DNA of 64,000 nucleotides. It comes from Ruminococcus_G sp050944435 (GTDB taxonomy: Bacteria > Bacillota > Clostridia > Lachnospirales > Lachnospiraceae). Shown here one piece after another: positions 1 to 9,077 of the stretch. The notes beneath the pieces were generated by a model. It worked only from the letters and a program-made list of their open reading frames with translations. It did not search any database and was not told where the DNA came from. The stretch covers positions 1-64,000 of the forward strand of contig JBMNRB010000011.1 of the NCBI GenBank assembly GCA_050944435.1, written 5' to 3'. Positions within the stretch are counted from its first letter, which is position 1, and every line of letters starts with the position of its first letter. The translations under genes were made by a program, and so were the position numbers.

Positions 1-124
1 CGGAAAGGTGATTTTTTTGTGGAACAAACACCGCGCACCCGCATAGCGGGTGGTTTATATTTCGCACGTTTCCGTTTCTTTACCAAGAAACTCCAACGCA
101 CTCAACTGGGTCTATCCGACCCAT
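1..124. other. Intergenic stretch with three stem-loops
   Basis: No gene is supported here. Three short perfect or near-perfect hairpins can be read: ACCCGC/GCGGGT around 37-51, GTTTCTT/AAGAAAC around 74-91, and TGGGTC/GACCCA around 107-123. Dense small hairpins next to a terminator resemble the subterminal structures of IS200/IS605-like or REP-type elements. The window edge cuts the left side, so no transposase can be checked and this identity is only a guess. Confidence 0.35.
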
Positions 125-131
125 AAAAAAA

Positions 132-158
132 ACACTCTTGTCTGTGATACAAGAGTGT
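132..158 (-). terminator. Intrinsic terminator of secG
   Basis: On the minus strand a 10-bp perfect stem (ACACTCTTGT / ACAAGAGTGT) with a 7-nt loop is followed by a run of seven U (plus-strand A at 125-131). It lies just after the secG stop, so it should end the minus-strand transcript. Confidence 0.9.
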
Positions 159-164
159 CTGTTC

Positions 165-401
165 TTAAAAATTAATATTCAGTACAATAGCCAGCACAAT
201 AAAAAGAATAGCCATAATCTTGGTTCCTTTTACCAGCGTTCCTTCCATGGAACGTCCCTTGTTCTGGCCCCAGTATGAATCCGCCATGCCTCCAATGGTA
301 CCCAGACCCTGGCTTTTTCCTTCCTGCATCAACACTACAATTGTCAATCCTATACAATCAATTACAAATAAAACTGTAATAATCGTTTTTAAAATATCCA
401 C
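165..401 (-). CDS. secG: Preprotein translocase subunit SecG
   Basis: Small two-helix subunit of the SecYEG channel, which helps SecA-driven protein export across the cytoplasmic membrane. The 78-residue product has hydrophobic segments near both ends separated by the loop VLMQEGKSQGLGTIGG, a hallmark of the family. An ATG lies eight codons upstream, but the GTG at 401 is chosen because a perfect AGGAGG sits 7 nt before it (409-414). It lies downstream of eno with its own terminator. In many clostridia secG precedes rnr and smpB; these would lie outside the window. Confidence 0.93.
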   Translation of the reverse strand: MDILKTIITVLFVIDCIGLTIVVLMQEGKSQGLGTIGGMADSYWGQNKGRSMEGTLVKGTKIMAILFIVLAIVLNINF

Positions 402-480
402 TTTCACACCTCCTGTGGTCCGCATACTGGAGATATTCTACCACAGAAAAAGGGTAATTTCAATCTAAAATTCTCTGTTT

Positions 481-1800
481 TCAGTGTTGAAAAGGATTTT
501 GATACCTGGCAACCTTCCCCAGATACTCTTCAATCCGAAGCAGTTGGTTGTATTTGGATGTGCGATCCGTGCGGCAGGGCGCGCCGGTTTTTATCTGTCC
601 CGCTCCCGACGCCACCGCCAGATCAGCGATAAATGCATCCTCCGTCTCTCCGGAACGGTGAGAGATCACTGCGCGATAGCCTGCATGCTGAGCCATCGAC
701 ACCGCATCCAGGGCCTCCGTCAGCGTACCGATCTGGTTCACTTTAATCAAAATCGCATTGGCCGTTCCCAGTTTGATTCCGCAGGACAGTCGTTTTATGT
801 TTGTGACAAAGAGATCATCTCCCACCAACTGCATCTTGTTTCCCAGGTTTTTCGTCAGTTTCTTCCAGCCGTCCCAGTCATTCTCGTGAAGCCCGTCCTC
901 CAGGGAAAAAATGGGAAACTCTTCCGCCAGCTCCTGATAATAGGAAACCATCTCGGAAGCAGTTCGCATAATTTCTTCTCCTGCCATCTGGCTTTCCCCT
1001 GGGAATACATAGACGTCCCGCTCCTCATCATAGAGTTCGCTGGCCGCAGCGTCAAGAGCAATCCCAACTTCTTTTCCCGGCTCGTACCCGGCTTCGGAAA
1101 CCGCATCCATAATTAAGGAAAGAACTTCCCTGGAACTTTTTAAATCAGGAGCGAATCCGCCTTCGTCACCCACTGCAGTGGAAAGTCCCCGGTCTTTCAA
1201 AAGCCGTTTCAATGCATGATAAATCTCAGCTCCCATGGCCAATGCCTGGCGGTAATTTTCCGCACCCAAGGGCATGATCATGAACTCCTGAAGATCCACC
1301 GTATTATCTGCATGTTTTCCTCCGTTTAATATATTCATCATGGGCACCGGCATCTGATTCGTATGGACGCCTCCGAGATATTGATAGAGGGGAAGCCGCA
1401 GAGCCAGCGCCGCTGCTCTGGCAACCGCCAGAGAAACTCCCAGTGTGGCATTGGCCCCCAGACTGCTTTTATTTTCCGTTCCATCTGTCTCTCTCAGCAA
1501 ATAATCGATATAAGACTGATTCAGCGCATTTTCGCCCAACACCGTCTCCGCTATTCTGCCATTGACATGATCCACCGCTTTTCGTACTCCCAGGCCGCAG
1601 TACCGCTTTTCTCCATCCCGTAACTCCAGCGCTTCAAACTGCCCGGTGGATGCACCTGATGGCACCAGCGCTCTTCCCGTATATCCGTCGATTCCCATAA
1701 TGCCTTCTCCTACTGTGACGTCAACTTCCACCGTAGGATTACCTCTGGAGTCCAATACTTCTCTTGCGTAAATCCGTCGAATCGGTAAATAGCGAAACAT
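481..1800 (-). CDS. eno: Enolase (phosphopyruvate hydratase)
   Basis: Glycolytic enzyme converting 2-phosphoglycerate to phosphoenolpyruvate, Mg-dependent and cytosolic. The 439-residue product is full length. Visible motifs are REVLDSRGNPTVEV near the N-terminus, VGDEGGFAP with a catalytic-loop glutamate, SLEDGLHENDWDGW, the catalytic lysine in ILIKVNQIGT and SHRSGETED near residue 370. The start at 1800 (MFRYLP) is preceded by GGAGG 7 nt upstream; an ATG seven codons earlier has no such site. It follows gpmI, the preceding step of the pathway, in the same direction. Confidence 0.97.
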   Translation of the reverse strand: MFRYLPIRRIYAREVLDSRGNPTVEVDVTVGEGIMGIDGYTGRALVPSGASTGQFEALELRDGEKRYCGLGVRKAVDHVNGRIAETVLGENALNQSYIDYLLRETDGTENKSSLGANATLGVSLAVARAAALALRLPLYQYLGGVHTNQMPVPMMNILNGGKHADNTVDLQEFMIMPLGAENYRQALAMGAEIYHALKRLLKDRGLSTAVGDEGGFAPDLKSSREVLSLIMDAVSEAGYEPGKEVGIALDAAASELYDEERDVYVFPGESQMAGEEIMRTASEMVSYYQELAEEFPIFSLEDGLHENDWDGWKKLTKNLGNKMQLVGDDLFVTNIKRLSCGIKLGTANAILIKVNQIGTLTEALDAVSMAQHAGYRAVISHRSGETEDAFIADLAVASGAGQIKTGAPCRTDRTSKYNQLLRIEEYLGKVARYQNPFQH

Positions 1801-1945
1801 TTGATAACCTCCTGCAAACATTTATGCAGGTAGTATTCCCCATAAAATAATTTCTATACGACGCGGGTCATGGGAAGGGTACGGTTGTAGTGGCGGCGCA
1901 GACTTTCCTCACCCAGAGTATATATTATAATCCGCCATCATATTC

Positions 1946-3484
1946 TTATTTCTGTATCAGCAAACTCTTTCCTGTCATTTCTTCGGGCTGTTTTAATCCC
2001 ATTAACTCTATCAAAGTAGGCGCAATATCAGCCAGACATCCTCCTTCTCTCAATGTTAACGCCGGATCTGCATTAACCAGGATAAAGGGCACCGGATTTA
2101 CCGTATGGGCAGTAAAGGGTTCCCCGGTCTTATCATCCACCAGCTGTTCCGCATTTCCGTGATCTGCACAGATAAACATCTGACCGTCAACTTTCTTAAT
2201 GGCGTCCACGGCCCGTCCCACGCATACGTCTACGGCTTCCACCGCCTGAATAGCCGCTGCTTCCACACCTGTATGGCCAACCATATCCGGATTGGCAAAA
2301 TTAATGATGATCACATCGTATTTTTCAGATGTGATAGCTTCCACCAGCCGGTCGCATACCTCATAAGCGCTCATCTCCGGCTTCAGATCATAGGTGGGAA
2401 CCTTGGGCGACTTCACCAGTATTCTCTCTTCTCCTTCATTGGGCTCTTCAATTCCCCCGTTGAAGAAAAATGTCACATGGGCATATTTTTCCGTCTCGGC
2501 AATCCTGGCCTGTTTCAGGCCGTTGGCGGCCAGAAATTCACCAAAAGTATTTTTAATGCTGACTTTATGAAATGCCACCAGTTTGTTTTGAATGGTATCA
2601 TCGTAATCGGTAAAGCATACATAAGTTAAATCCAGTCGTTTCTCTCGCGCAAATCCGGAAAACTCGTCATCGCAGAAAGCTCTGGTGATCTCTCTTGCTC
2701 TGTCGGGACGGAAATTAAAGAATACAACGGAATCGCCATCCTCAATACAAGCCGGCTGTCCGTCCTTTAAGATAACCGTCGGCAGCACGAATTCATCGGT
2801 GGTTCCTTCATCATAAGACTGTTGAACCATAGAGGCGGCATCCGTTCCCTGTACGCCCTCGCCTTTTGTCAGGGCATGATAAGCCTTCTCCACCCGATCC
2901 CAGCGGTTATCCCGGTCCATGGCATAATACCGGCCGGAAACCACGCCGATACGGCCTACGCCCAGTTCTTTCATTTTCGCTTCCAACTGCTCGATGTAGC
3001 CTTTTCCAGAAGCGGGAGGCGTGTCTCTTCCGTCCAGGAAACAATGAACGTATACCTTGGAAAGCCCTTCCCTTTTCGCCAGTTCAAGCAAGCCATACAG
3101 ATGGGTAATATGGCTGTGAACGCCCCCATCCGACAAAAGGCCCATAAAATGAATGGCGGAATCATTCTTTTTCGCATTGTTCACCGCAGCCAGCAGCGCT
3201 TCATTTTTGAAAAAGTCCCCGTCTTCAATCTCTTTTGTAATACGAGTCAATTCCTGGTAAACGATGCGTCCGGCGCCCATGTTCAAATGACCCACTTCAG
3301 AGTTCCCCATCTGACCGTCGGGGAGTCCCACTGCCAAGCCGCTGGCATTTCCTTTCACAAAAGGGCACTGACTCATCAGCTGATCCATCACCGGCGTTTT
3401 CGCCTGGCAAACTGCATTGCCATCACAACTATCATTTAATCCGTAACCATCCAGAATCATCAGGACCGTGGGTTTTTTCTGCAT
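1946..3484 (-). CDS. gpmI: 2,3-bisphosphoglycerate-independent phosphoglycerate mutase
   Basis: Interconverts 3- and 2-phosphoglycerate using two Mn ions and a phosphoserine intermediate (alkaline-phosphatase superfamily). The 512 residues are the usual length. Metal ligand D12 sits in LMILDGYG and the nucleophile S62 in MGNSEVGHLNMG; the C-terminal metal site is seen in CADHGNAEQ. The start has AAGGAG just upstream. It precedes eno, so lower glycolysis is transcribed together here. The 124 bp between gpmI and eno holds no visible feature. Confidence 0.97.
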   Translation of the reverse strand: MQKKPTVLMILDGYGLNDSCDGNAVCQAKTPVMDQLMSQCPFVKGNASGLAVGLPDGQMGNSEVGHLNMGAGRIVYQELTRITKEIEDGDFFKNEALLAAVNNAKKNDSAIHFMGLLSDGGVHSHITHLYGLLELAKREGLSKVYVHCFLDGRDTPPASGKGYIEQLEAKMKELGVGRIGVVSGRYYAMDRDNRWDRVEKAYHALTKGEGVQGTDAASMVQQSYDEGTTDEFVLPTVILKDGQPACIEDGDSVVFFNFRPDRAREITRAFCDDEFSGFAREKRLDLTYVCFTDYDDTIQNKLVAFHKVSIKNTFGEFLAANGLKQARIAETEKYAHVTFFFNGGIEEPNEGEERILVKSPKVPTYDLKPEMSAYEVCDRLVEAITSEKYDVIIINFANPDMVGHTGVEAAAIQAVEAVDVCVGRAVDAIKKVDGQMFICADHGNAEQLVDDKTGEPFTAHTVNPVPFILVNADPALTLREGGCLADIAPTLIELMGLKQPEEMTGKSLLIQK

Positions 3485-3524
3485 ATTTTCCTACTCCTTT
3501 TCTTCTATATTTATGGTATTTCTT

Positions 3525-4265
3525 TTACAATACTTTGGAAAGAAAGTCACGAAGTCTGGGATTTTGAGGATGCTCAAAAAATTCTTTTGGTGTGTTTTCT
3601 TCTTTAATATTTCCCTCATCGATAAAAATTACACGGGTTGCCACTTCTCTGGCAAATCCCATCTCATGGGTAACCACTACCATGGTCATGCCGTCCTCCG
3701 CCAGTTCTTTCATCAACTCCAGCACTTCGCCCACCATTTCCGGATCCAGTGCAGATGTGGGTTCATCAAAAAGCATCACATCGGGATTCATGGCCAGAGC
3801 TCGGGCAATGGCGATCCTCTGTTTCTGCCCGCCGGAAATCATGGACGGATACGTATCCGCTTTGTCGGGAAGCCCTACTCGATTAAGCAGCGCCTCAGCT
3901 TTATCCGATGCTTCTTTCTGGTTCATAATTCCCAGCTTTACCGGAGCCAGCATAATATTTTCTTTGATGGTCATGTGGGGAAACAGATTAAACTGCTGGA
4001 ATACCATACCAATTTTCTGACGAATTTTATTAATATCCACGGAGGGGGATGTGATATCCGTACCCTCAAAAGTAACGGTTCCTCCCGTAGGTACCTCCAG
4101 CAGATTCAAAGAACGCAGAAAGGTGGACTTTCCGCATCCGGAGGGACCGATGATGGCCACCACTTCTCCCTGGCGGATTTCCGTAGACAGATCCTGCAGC
4201 ACAACATTGTCTCCAAAAGATTTGCATAATCCTTTTACTTCAATCAATACTCGGTTATCGCTCAC
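3525..4265 (-). CDS. Polar amino-acid ABC transporter ATP-binding protein (GlnQ/HisP type)
   Basis: Cytosolic ATPase that powers uptake through the adjacent permease. The 246 residues show Walker A GPSGCGKST (40-48), the signature ISGGQKQRIAIARAL, Walker B VMLFDEPTSALD and the H-loop in VVVTHEMGFA. The start is a GTG that overlaps the permease stop region by 11 bp, indicating translational coupling. Substrate cannot be fixed from the ATPase; the family handles glutamine, arginine, histidine or cystine. Confidence 0.93.
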   Translation of the reverse strand: MSDNRVLIEVKGLCKSFGDNVVLQDLSTEIRQGEVVAIIGPSGCGKSTFLRSLNLLEVPTGGTVTFEGTDITSPSVDINKIRQKIGMVFQQFNLFPHMTIKENIMLAPVKLGIMNQKEASDKAEALLNRVGLPDKADTYPSMISGGQKQRIAIARALAMNPDVMLFDEPTSALDPEMVGEVLELMKELAEDGMTMVVVTHEMGFAREVATRVIFIDEGNIKEENTPKEFFEHPQNPRLRDFLSKVL

Positions 4266-4935
4266 TCGTTCTCAGCCTCTCTTCCAGTTTATTTACACCG
4301 GCTGTCAGCGCCATGACAATTACCAGATAAATCAGCGCCACCGCAATCAGCGGCATAAACGCATCATAAGTCACACTTCGGATAATATCGCCGCCGCGGG
4401 TCAAATCCATCAGTCCGATGTAACCACTGATGGAGGTTTCTTTCAACAGTACAATGAACTCATTTGCCAGAGCCGGCAGAATATTTTTGAACGCCTGGGG
4501 CATTACAATATAGCGCATAGTGCTTACGTAATTAAATCCAAGACTGCGCCCCGCTTCAAACTGTCCCGCGTCCACGGACATAATTCCGGAGCGGACAATT
4601 TCCGCCACATAAGCCGCCGAATTCAAACCGAATCCGATTACGCCAACCACAATCTTATTGATATCCACCGCAGCAAAAATAACGTAATAGATAATCAAAA
4701 TCTGTACCAGTACAGGTGTACCGCGAATGACCGTCAGATAAATCCGGCAGATAAAGTTTAAGATTTTCAAATTTCCATTTTTATCATGGGTCGCCCGGAT
4801 GATGGCAATTAAAAAGCCAAGCACTACACCTACCATTACGGCAAATATGGTAATCAGTAAAGTGTTTCCAAGCCCCTGCAGCAGAAACATCCATCTGTCT
4901 TCCGCCACAAAGTTATCATAAAGTCTCTGTGCCAT
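4255..4935 (-). CDS. Polar amino-acid ABC transporter permease (GlnP/HisM type)
   Basis: Integral membrane subunit of the transporter, 226 residues with about five hydrophobic helices. The EAA-type loop EAGRSLGFNYVSTMRYIVMPQAF, which docks the ATPase, is clear around residues 125-150. AAGGAGG precedes the ATG. It lies between the binding-protein gene and the ATPase gene, the classic order, and a long stem-loop separates it from the binding-protein gene. Confidence 0.93.
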   Translation of the reverse strand: MAQRLYDNFVAEDRWMFLLQGLGNTLLITIFAVMVGVVLGFLIAIIRATHDKNGNLKILNFICRIYLTVIRGTPVLVQILIIYYVIFAAVDINKIVVGVIGFGLNSAAYVAEIVRSGIMSVDAGQFEAGRSLGFNYVSTMRYIVMPQAFKNILPALANEFIVLLKETSISGYIGLMDLTRGGDIIRSVTYDAFMPLIAVALIYLVIVMALTAGVNKLEERLRTSER

Positions 4936-4963
4936 AGGTTCCTCCTTCGTTTATATGCACAAT

Positions 4964-4997
4964 AACAGGACTGTTCCCCAAAAGCAACAGTCCTGTT
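4964..4997 (-). other. Stem-loop between binding-protein and permease genes
   Basis: A perfect 12-bp inverted repeat (AACAGGACTGTT / AACAGTCCTGTT) with a 10-nt loop lies in the minus-strand transcript between the stop of the binding protein and the ribosome binding site of the permease. No U-run follows, so it is not a simple terminator. Such hairpins commonly protect the 3' end of the binding-protein mRNA and allow its higher expression; that role is inferred. Confidence 0.75.
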
Positions 4998-5007
4998 CTG
5001 CCATTTC

Positions 5008-5805
5008 CTATTCTCTTACGATAATTACCTGTGCCGCTGTAGTGTAAGTATCGGTAAAATCAATATTTTTCAGTCTTTCTTCTGTGACCGTCATGCCTGC
5101 CACACCAATATCGGCTTTTCCTGACTGAACCGCATTAACAATGGAATCAAATTCCATATCTTCAATTTCCAGTTCCATTCCCAGCTTGTCTGCAATGGCC
5201 TGGGCCATATCTACATCAATGCCCACAATCTCATTGTTTTTATAATATTCATATGGCTCAAAAGCTGCATTGGTAGCCATAACCAGTGTTCCATTGGAAC
5301 GATCCACATCTGCCGGAGACTCATAGGGAGTTTTTCCCACCGTATCCTCATCGCCGATATAATTGCTTTCAATAGCCTCCAATGTGCCTTCATCTTTCAG
5401 CTCCACCAGCGCCTGGTTGATTTTATCTTTCAGCTCCGTATTATCTTTTGCAATGGCAATTGCATACTCTTCCTCTGTCAGAGGCTCATCCAGAATTTTC
5501 AGGCCGTCGTTTTTTTCAACAAAAGCCTTCGCCGGCTGCGCATCAATAACGACACAATCGATCTTTCCCTGGATCAGTGACTGAACGGCATCGCTTCCTT
5601 TACTGAAACGCTCCACCTTTGTTCCGTCCCCTGCTTCTTCATATTCAGAAGACAGGATATCTCCCGTTGTGCCAAGCTGAACGCCAATTGTTTTTCCCGG
5701 CAGATCATCTACAGAATGCACCGTATTCTCCTTGGATTTTCCTCCGCATGCTGCCAGAGACAGTGTCATTACGGCCATCACGGCCAATGCTGCTATTCTT
5801 TTCAT
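5008..5805 (-). CDS. Amino-acid ABC transporter substrate-binding lipoprotein, circularly permuted SBP family 3
   Basis: Extracellular receptor for the adjacent permease/ATPase. A lipoprotein signal ends in LSLAAC (Cys20). The order of the fold is unusual: residues 31 to about 150 (SVDDLPGKTIGVQLGTTGD through EEYAIAIAKDN and GTLEAIESNYIG) match the second half of family-3 binding proteins, while residues 171-265 (TLVMATNAAFEPYEYY, VGIDVDMAQAIADKLGM, GMTVTEERLKNIDF) match the first half. Old C- and N-termini are joined by an acidic, proline-containing linker of about 20 residues. The frame is intact, so this is a circular permutant, not a fusion of pseudogenes. Ligand unknown, polar amino acid inferred. 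Confidence 0.93.
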   Translation of the reverse strand: MKRIAALAVMAVMTLSLAACGGKSKENTVHSVDDLPGKTIGVQLGTTGDILSSEYEEAGDGTKVERFSKGSDAVQSLIQGKIDCVVIDAQPAKAFVEKNDGLKILDEPLTEEEYAIAIAKDNTELKDKINQALVELKDEGTLEAIESNYIGDEDTVGKTPYESPADVDRSNGTLVMATNAAFEPYEYYKNNEIVGIDVDMAQAIADKLGMELEIEDMEFDSIVNAVQSGKADIGVAGMTVTEERLKNIDFTDTYTTAAQVIIVRE

Positions 5806-5841
5806 AACTTATCTCCTTATTCTTGTTTTCATCTGCTACAT

Positions 5842-5869
5842 ATTATATCAGTTCTTTCACAAATATCAA
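5842..5869 (-). promoter_or_regulatory. Promoter of the amino-acid transporter operon
   Basis: Minus-strand TTGATA (5864-5869), 16-bp spacer and TATAAT (5842-5847) with an extended TG two bases before the -10. It lies about 35 bp upstream of the binding-protein start. Confidence 0.8.
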
Positions 5870-5905
5870 CAAAAACCGGAGAAATGTTTCCATTTTTAAT
5901 AAAAT

Positions 5906-6559
5906 CTAGGCTTCCTTTCCGCTTCTGTGTTTTCCCAGAATGGAAAATTCTACCCACTCGGCAATATTGGTGGCATGATCGCCAATTCGCTCATAATATT
6001 TGGCAATCATCAGATAATCCAAAATCTGTTCCTCATCCATCTTCTGTTCTCCAATGCTGTCAATCAGCTTTCTTCTGATTTCCATAAACAGATTGTCCAC
6101 CTTGTCGTCAGAATCAATGACATCCTGAGCCCTCAGCAAATCTTGAGCCACATAAGCTTCCACACTTCTGGATACCATATCCATGGTTACTTCCGCCATT
6201 TCTCCCAAAAGTTTTGTATCTTCTACTTCCAGGATCTTGCCCATTTCCACAATCTCTGCGATATCCAGAGCCTGATCACCGATCCGCTCCATATCCGTTA
6301 TCATTTTCAGCGCCGCAGAAATTTTCCGCAAATCTGAAGCTACAGGCTGCTGTCTGAGCAGAAGTTTCAGACAGAGGCTTTCGATGTCCCTCTCTTTCTG
6401 ATTAATCTGCTCCTCCTGAGCAACTATACTTTTGATCACATCCCGGTCTCCTTTATTCAGCAACTGATATGTTTTTGAAATTGTCAACTGGCAGAGACCG
6501 CCCATTTCTTTTAATTCCTGATGCAGATTCTTCATCTGCATATCAAAATAATTTCGCAT
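5906..6559 (-). CDS. phoU: Phosphate transport system accessory protein PhoU
   Basis: Negative regulator linking the Pst transporter to phosphate signalling; cytosolic, all-helical with two PhoU repeats. The 217-residue product shows both metal-binding signatures, ERIGDQALDIAE and ERIGDHATNIAEW. An ATG 26 codons upstream would overlap pstB; the chosen ATG (MRNYFD) has AGGAAGG upstream and lies one base after the pstB stop. It is the last gene of pstSCAB-phoU. Confidence 0.95.
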   Translation of the reverse strand: MRNYFDMQMKNLHQELKEMGGLCQLTISKTYQLLNKGDRDVIKSIVAQEEQINQKERDIESLCLKLLLRQQPVASDLRKISAALKMITDMERIGDQALDIAEIVEMGKILEVEDTKLLGEMAEVTMDMVSRSVEAYVAQDLLRAQDVIDSDDKVDNLFMEIRRKLIDSIGEQKMDEEQILDYLMIAKYYERIGDHATNIAEWVEFSILGKHRSGKEA

Positions 6560-6560
6560 A

Positions 6561-7310
6561 TCATCCAAACCTTCCTGTAATATAATCTTCCGTCCGTTTG
6601 TCTTTCGGAACCGAGAACAGCGTTTCTGTTTCATCATATTCTATCACTTCTCCCAACAGGAAAAATGCCGTTTTGTCAGAAACACGAACCGCCTGCTGCA
6701 TATTATGTGTTACCATAACGATGGTATAATTCTTCTTCAGTTCCATGGCCAGTTCTTCTATTTTGGAAGTGGAAATCGGATCCAGGGCAGAAGTAGGTTC
6801 GTCCATCAGAAGAACCTCCGGCTGTACTGCAAGAGCCCTCGCTATACAGAGACGCTGCTGCTGACCGCCTGACATACCTAAAGCACTCTTTTTCAGTCTG
6901 TCTTTCACCTCATCCCAGATAGCCGCATCTCTTAAGGAACGTTCCACGATTTCATCCAGCTGCTTTTTGGAACGAATTCCATGAGTTCTTGGCCCATAGG
7001 CGATGTTATCGTAAATGCTCATGGGAAAAGGATTTGGTTTCTGGAATACCATTCCCACCCGCTTACGAAGCATATTTACGTTCATATTTCCGTAAATATT
7101 TTCTCCGTCAAGGGTTAGTTCTCCCGTAATTTTACATCCCGGTATCAAATCGTTCATTCGGTTCAAAGATTTCAAAAGGGTGGATTTTCCGCATCCGGAA
7201 GGACCAATGAACGCTGTGATTTCTTTCTCCTGAATTTCCAGGTTCACATCCTTAAGCGCATGAAAATCCCCGTAATACAAATCCATATTTTTAATCGATA
7301 TTTTACTCAT
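6561..7310 (-). CDS. pstB: Phosphate ABC transporter ATP-binding protein PstB
   Basis: ATPase of the high-affinity phosphate importer. Its 249 residues carry Walker A GPSGCGKST (36-44), the PstB-typical LKSLNRMNDLIPG after it, MVFQKPNPFPMSIYDN, signature MSGGQQQRLCIARAL and Walker B LLMDEPTSALDPIST. It lies 5 bp after pstA and 1 bp before phoU. Confidence 0.97.
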   Translation of the reverse strand: MSKISIKNMDLYYGDFHALKDVNLEIQEKEITAFIGPSGCGKSTLLKSLNRMNDLIPGCKITGELTLDGENIYGNMNVNMLRKRVGMVFQKPNPFPMSIYDNIAYGPRTHGIRSKKQLDEIVERSLRDAAIWDEVKDRLKKSALGMSGGQQQRLCIARALAVQPEVLLMDEPTSALDPISTSKIEELAMELKKNYTIVMVTHNMQQAVRVSDKTAFFLLGEVIEYDETETLFSVPKDKRTEDYITGRFG

Positions 7311-7315
7311 CGTTT

Positions 7316-8182
7316 TTATCCTTTCGCAATACGTTTTGCCAGCCGCCCGGACAGCCAGTTAATCAAAAGAACAATTACCAGCAGTATAACGGCCGTCGCG
7401 TAGGCCTGATCCATATAAAGTCCTTCGCTGGAAAGAGCATACATATGAACGGCCAGAGTTCTTCCTGAGCCCATCAGACTCTTCGGTATCTGAGCAACAG
7501 TACCCGCCGTATACATTAGCGCTGCCGTCTCCCCGACAATACGGCCCGTAGCCAAGATAACTCCGGCAAGTATTCCGGGAACCGCCGATGGCAAAACAAT
7601 TCTAAAAATTGTTCTTAATTTTCCTGCGCCCAAACCAAAGCTTGCCTCCCGGTATGAATCCGGCACAGCCTTTAACGCTTCCTCCGTCGTCCGCATGATC
7701 AGCGGCAGAATCATAATAACCAGAGTAAAAGCACCTGATAAAAGGGAATATCCCCAATGAAGCGTCGTCGCAAAAAACAGCAAACCGAACAGGCCGTAAA
7801 CAATGGAAGGAATGCCTGAAAGAGTTTCCGCTGTAATGCGAATTAGACCCACCAGTTTGCTTTCTTTTCCCGCATATTCCACCAGAAAAATGGCCGACGC
7901 AACGCCTATCGGCACTGCGATTACCAGAGAAAGCGCCGTCATAATCAACGTGTTAACCAACGCCGGCATCAAAGATGCATTTTCCGTCGTATAGGTAAAA
8001 GAAAACAGCTCCGGTGTAATATGGCTCACACCGTTCACCAGAATAAAAACAATCAAAAACAGCAGTACAAAAAATGTGATTGCCGTACAGAGCATAACCA
8101 AAACCGCAAGAATCGCGGATGAAGGACTCTTCGCATATTCACGGAGCCTCTGCTGTATTTGGGAAGATTTATTAGTCTCCAT
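7316..8182 (-). CDS. pstA: Phosphate ABC transporter permease PstA
   Basis: One of two membrane subunits of the phosphate importer, 288 residues with about six transmembrane helices. Diagnostic stretches are GIPSIVYGLFGLLFF and the cytoplasmic loop YREASFGLGAGKLRTIFRIVLP. The ATG follows GGAGG and overlaps the end of pstC by 11 bp, so translation is probably coupled. Confidence 0.96.
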   Translation of the reverse strand: METNKSSQIQQRLREYAKSPSSAILAVLVMLCTAITFFVLLFLIVFILVNGVSHITPELFSFTYTTENASLMPALVNTLIMTALSLVIAVPIGVASAIFLVEYAGKESKLVGLIRITAETLSGIPSIVYGLFGLLFFATTLHWGYSLLSGAFTLVIMILPLIMRTTEEALKAVPDSYREASFGLGAGKLRTIFRIVLPSAVPGILAGVILATGRIVGETAALMYTAGTVAQIPKSLMGSGRTLAVHMYALSSEGLYMDQAYATAVILLVIVLLINWLSGRLAKRIAKG

Positions 8183-9029
8183 AATGAGTCCTCCTGTTCA
8201 GTAAGGATACCGCCAGATTGATAATCAGAATAAATACAAACAGCACGACGCCTGTGGCGATCAACGCTTCCCTGTGAAGATCCGCAGCGTATCCCATCTC
8301 CAATACGATATTGGCTGTCAGAGTACGTACGCCTCGGAAAAGTCCAGCCGGCATTCTGGCCTGATTTCCCGCTACCATGATAACGGCCATGGTTTCTCCG
8401 ACTGCCCGTCCGATACCCAGCACAATGCCGGCTACAATTCCTGATTTTGCCGCCGGTATAATGGTAAAAAAGATACTTCTCTCATGTGTTGCGCCCAACG
8501 CCAGGGAACCTTCATAATAGCTTTCCGGCACGCTGCGCAGAGACGATTCTGTGACTCCAATAATGGTAGGCAGAATCATGATCGCCAGCAATATTGATGC
8601 TGCCAGCATGGTACTTCCGTCTCTTCCCGTTACATTCTGTATCATGGGAACAATCAGTACCAGTCCAAAAAAGCCGTACACAACAGACGGTACTCCGGCC
8701 ATAAGATTGATGGCTGACTGAAAAAACGGGTATACTTTTCTCGGACAATATCTCGCCATAAACACTGATGTGAATAAAGCAACCGGAACTCCCAGAATGA
8801 TGGCTCCTGCTGTCACATAAATACTGCCCAATATCATGGGCAGTATTCCGTACAAATTATTTGAAGGTCTCCATAATTCTCCCAACAGGAACTTACCGAC
8901 TCCGATTTCTCCAATGGCCGGTATTCCGTTTGCAAAAAGGAATATACAAATCAGTGCAACGGCGAGGACGGATGTACAGGCAGCAATCAGAAATACAATC
9001 CTCATTACCTGTTCTCTTATTTGATTCAT
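8172..9029 (-). CDS. pstC: Phosphate ABC transporter permease PstC
   Basis: Partner permease of PstA, 285 residues, about six helices. GVPSVVYGFFGLVL and the loop YYEGSLALGATHERSIFFTIIPA mark the BPD_transp_1 domain, and GIGRAVGETMAVIMVAGN is the typical PstC segment. GAGGAG precedes the ATG. It follows pstS by 48 bp. Confidence 0.96.
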   Translation of the reverse strand: MNQIREQVMRIVFLIAACTSVLAVALICIFLFANGIPAIGEIGVGKFLLGELWRPSNNLYGILPMILGSIYVTAGAIILGVPVALFTSVFMARYCPRKVYPFFQSAINLMAGVPSVVYGFFGLVLIVPMIQNVTGRDGSTMLAASILLAIMILPTIIGVTESSLRSVPESYYEGSLALGATHERSIFFTIIPAAKSGIVAGIVLGIGRAVGETMAVIMVAGNQARMPAGLFRGVRTLTANIVLEMGYAADLHREALIATGVVLFVFILIINLAVSLLNRRTHYGD

Positions 9030-9077
9030 ATGCTCTCCTCACCTTTCACTTTCACTGACCGACAGTCCTCATGGATA

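Noticed and set aside
2105..2629. Plus-strand frames opposite gpmI, eno and glgA
   Set aside because: Long only because the opposite strand is coding; composition atypical, no start signals.
5008..5805. Fusion of two broken binding-protein genes
   Set aside because: A single complete copy of each half with a proper linker, in one frame and one operon, fits circular permutation better.
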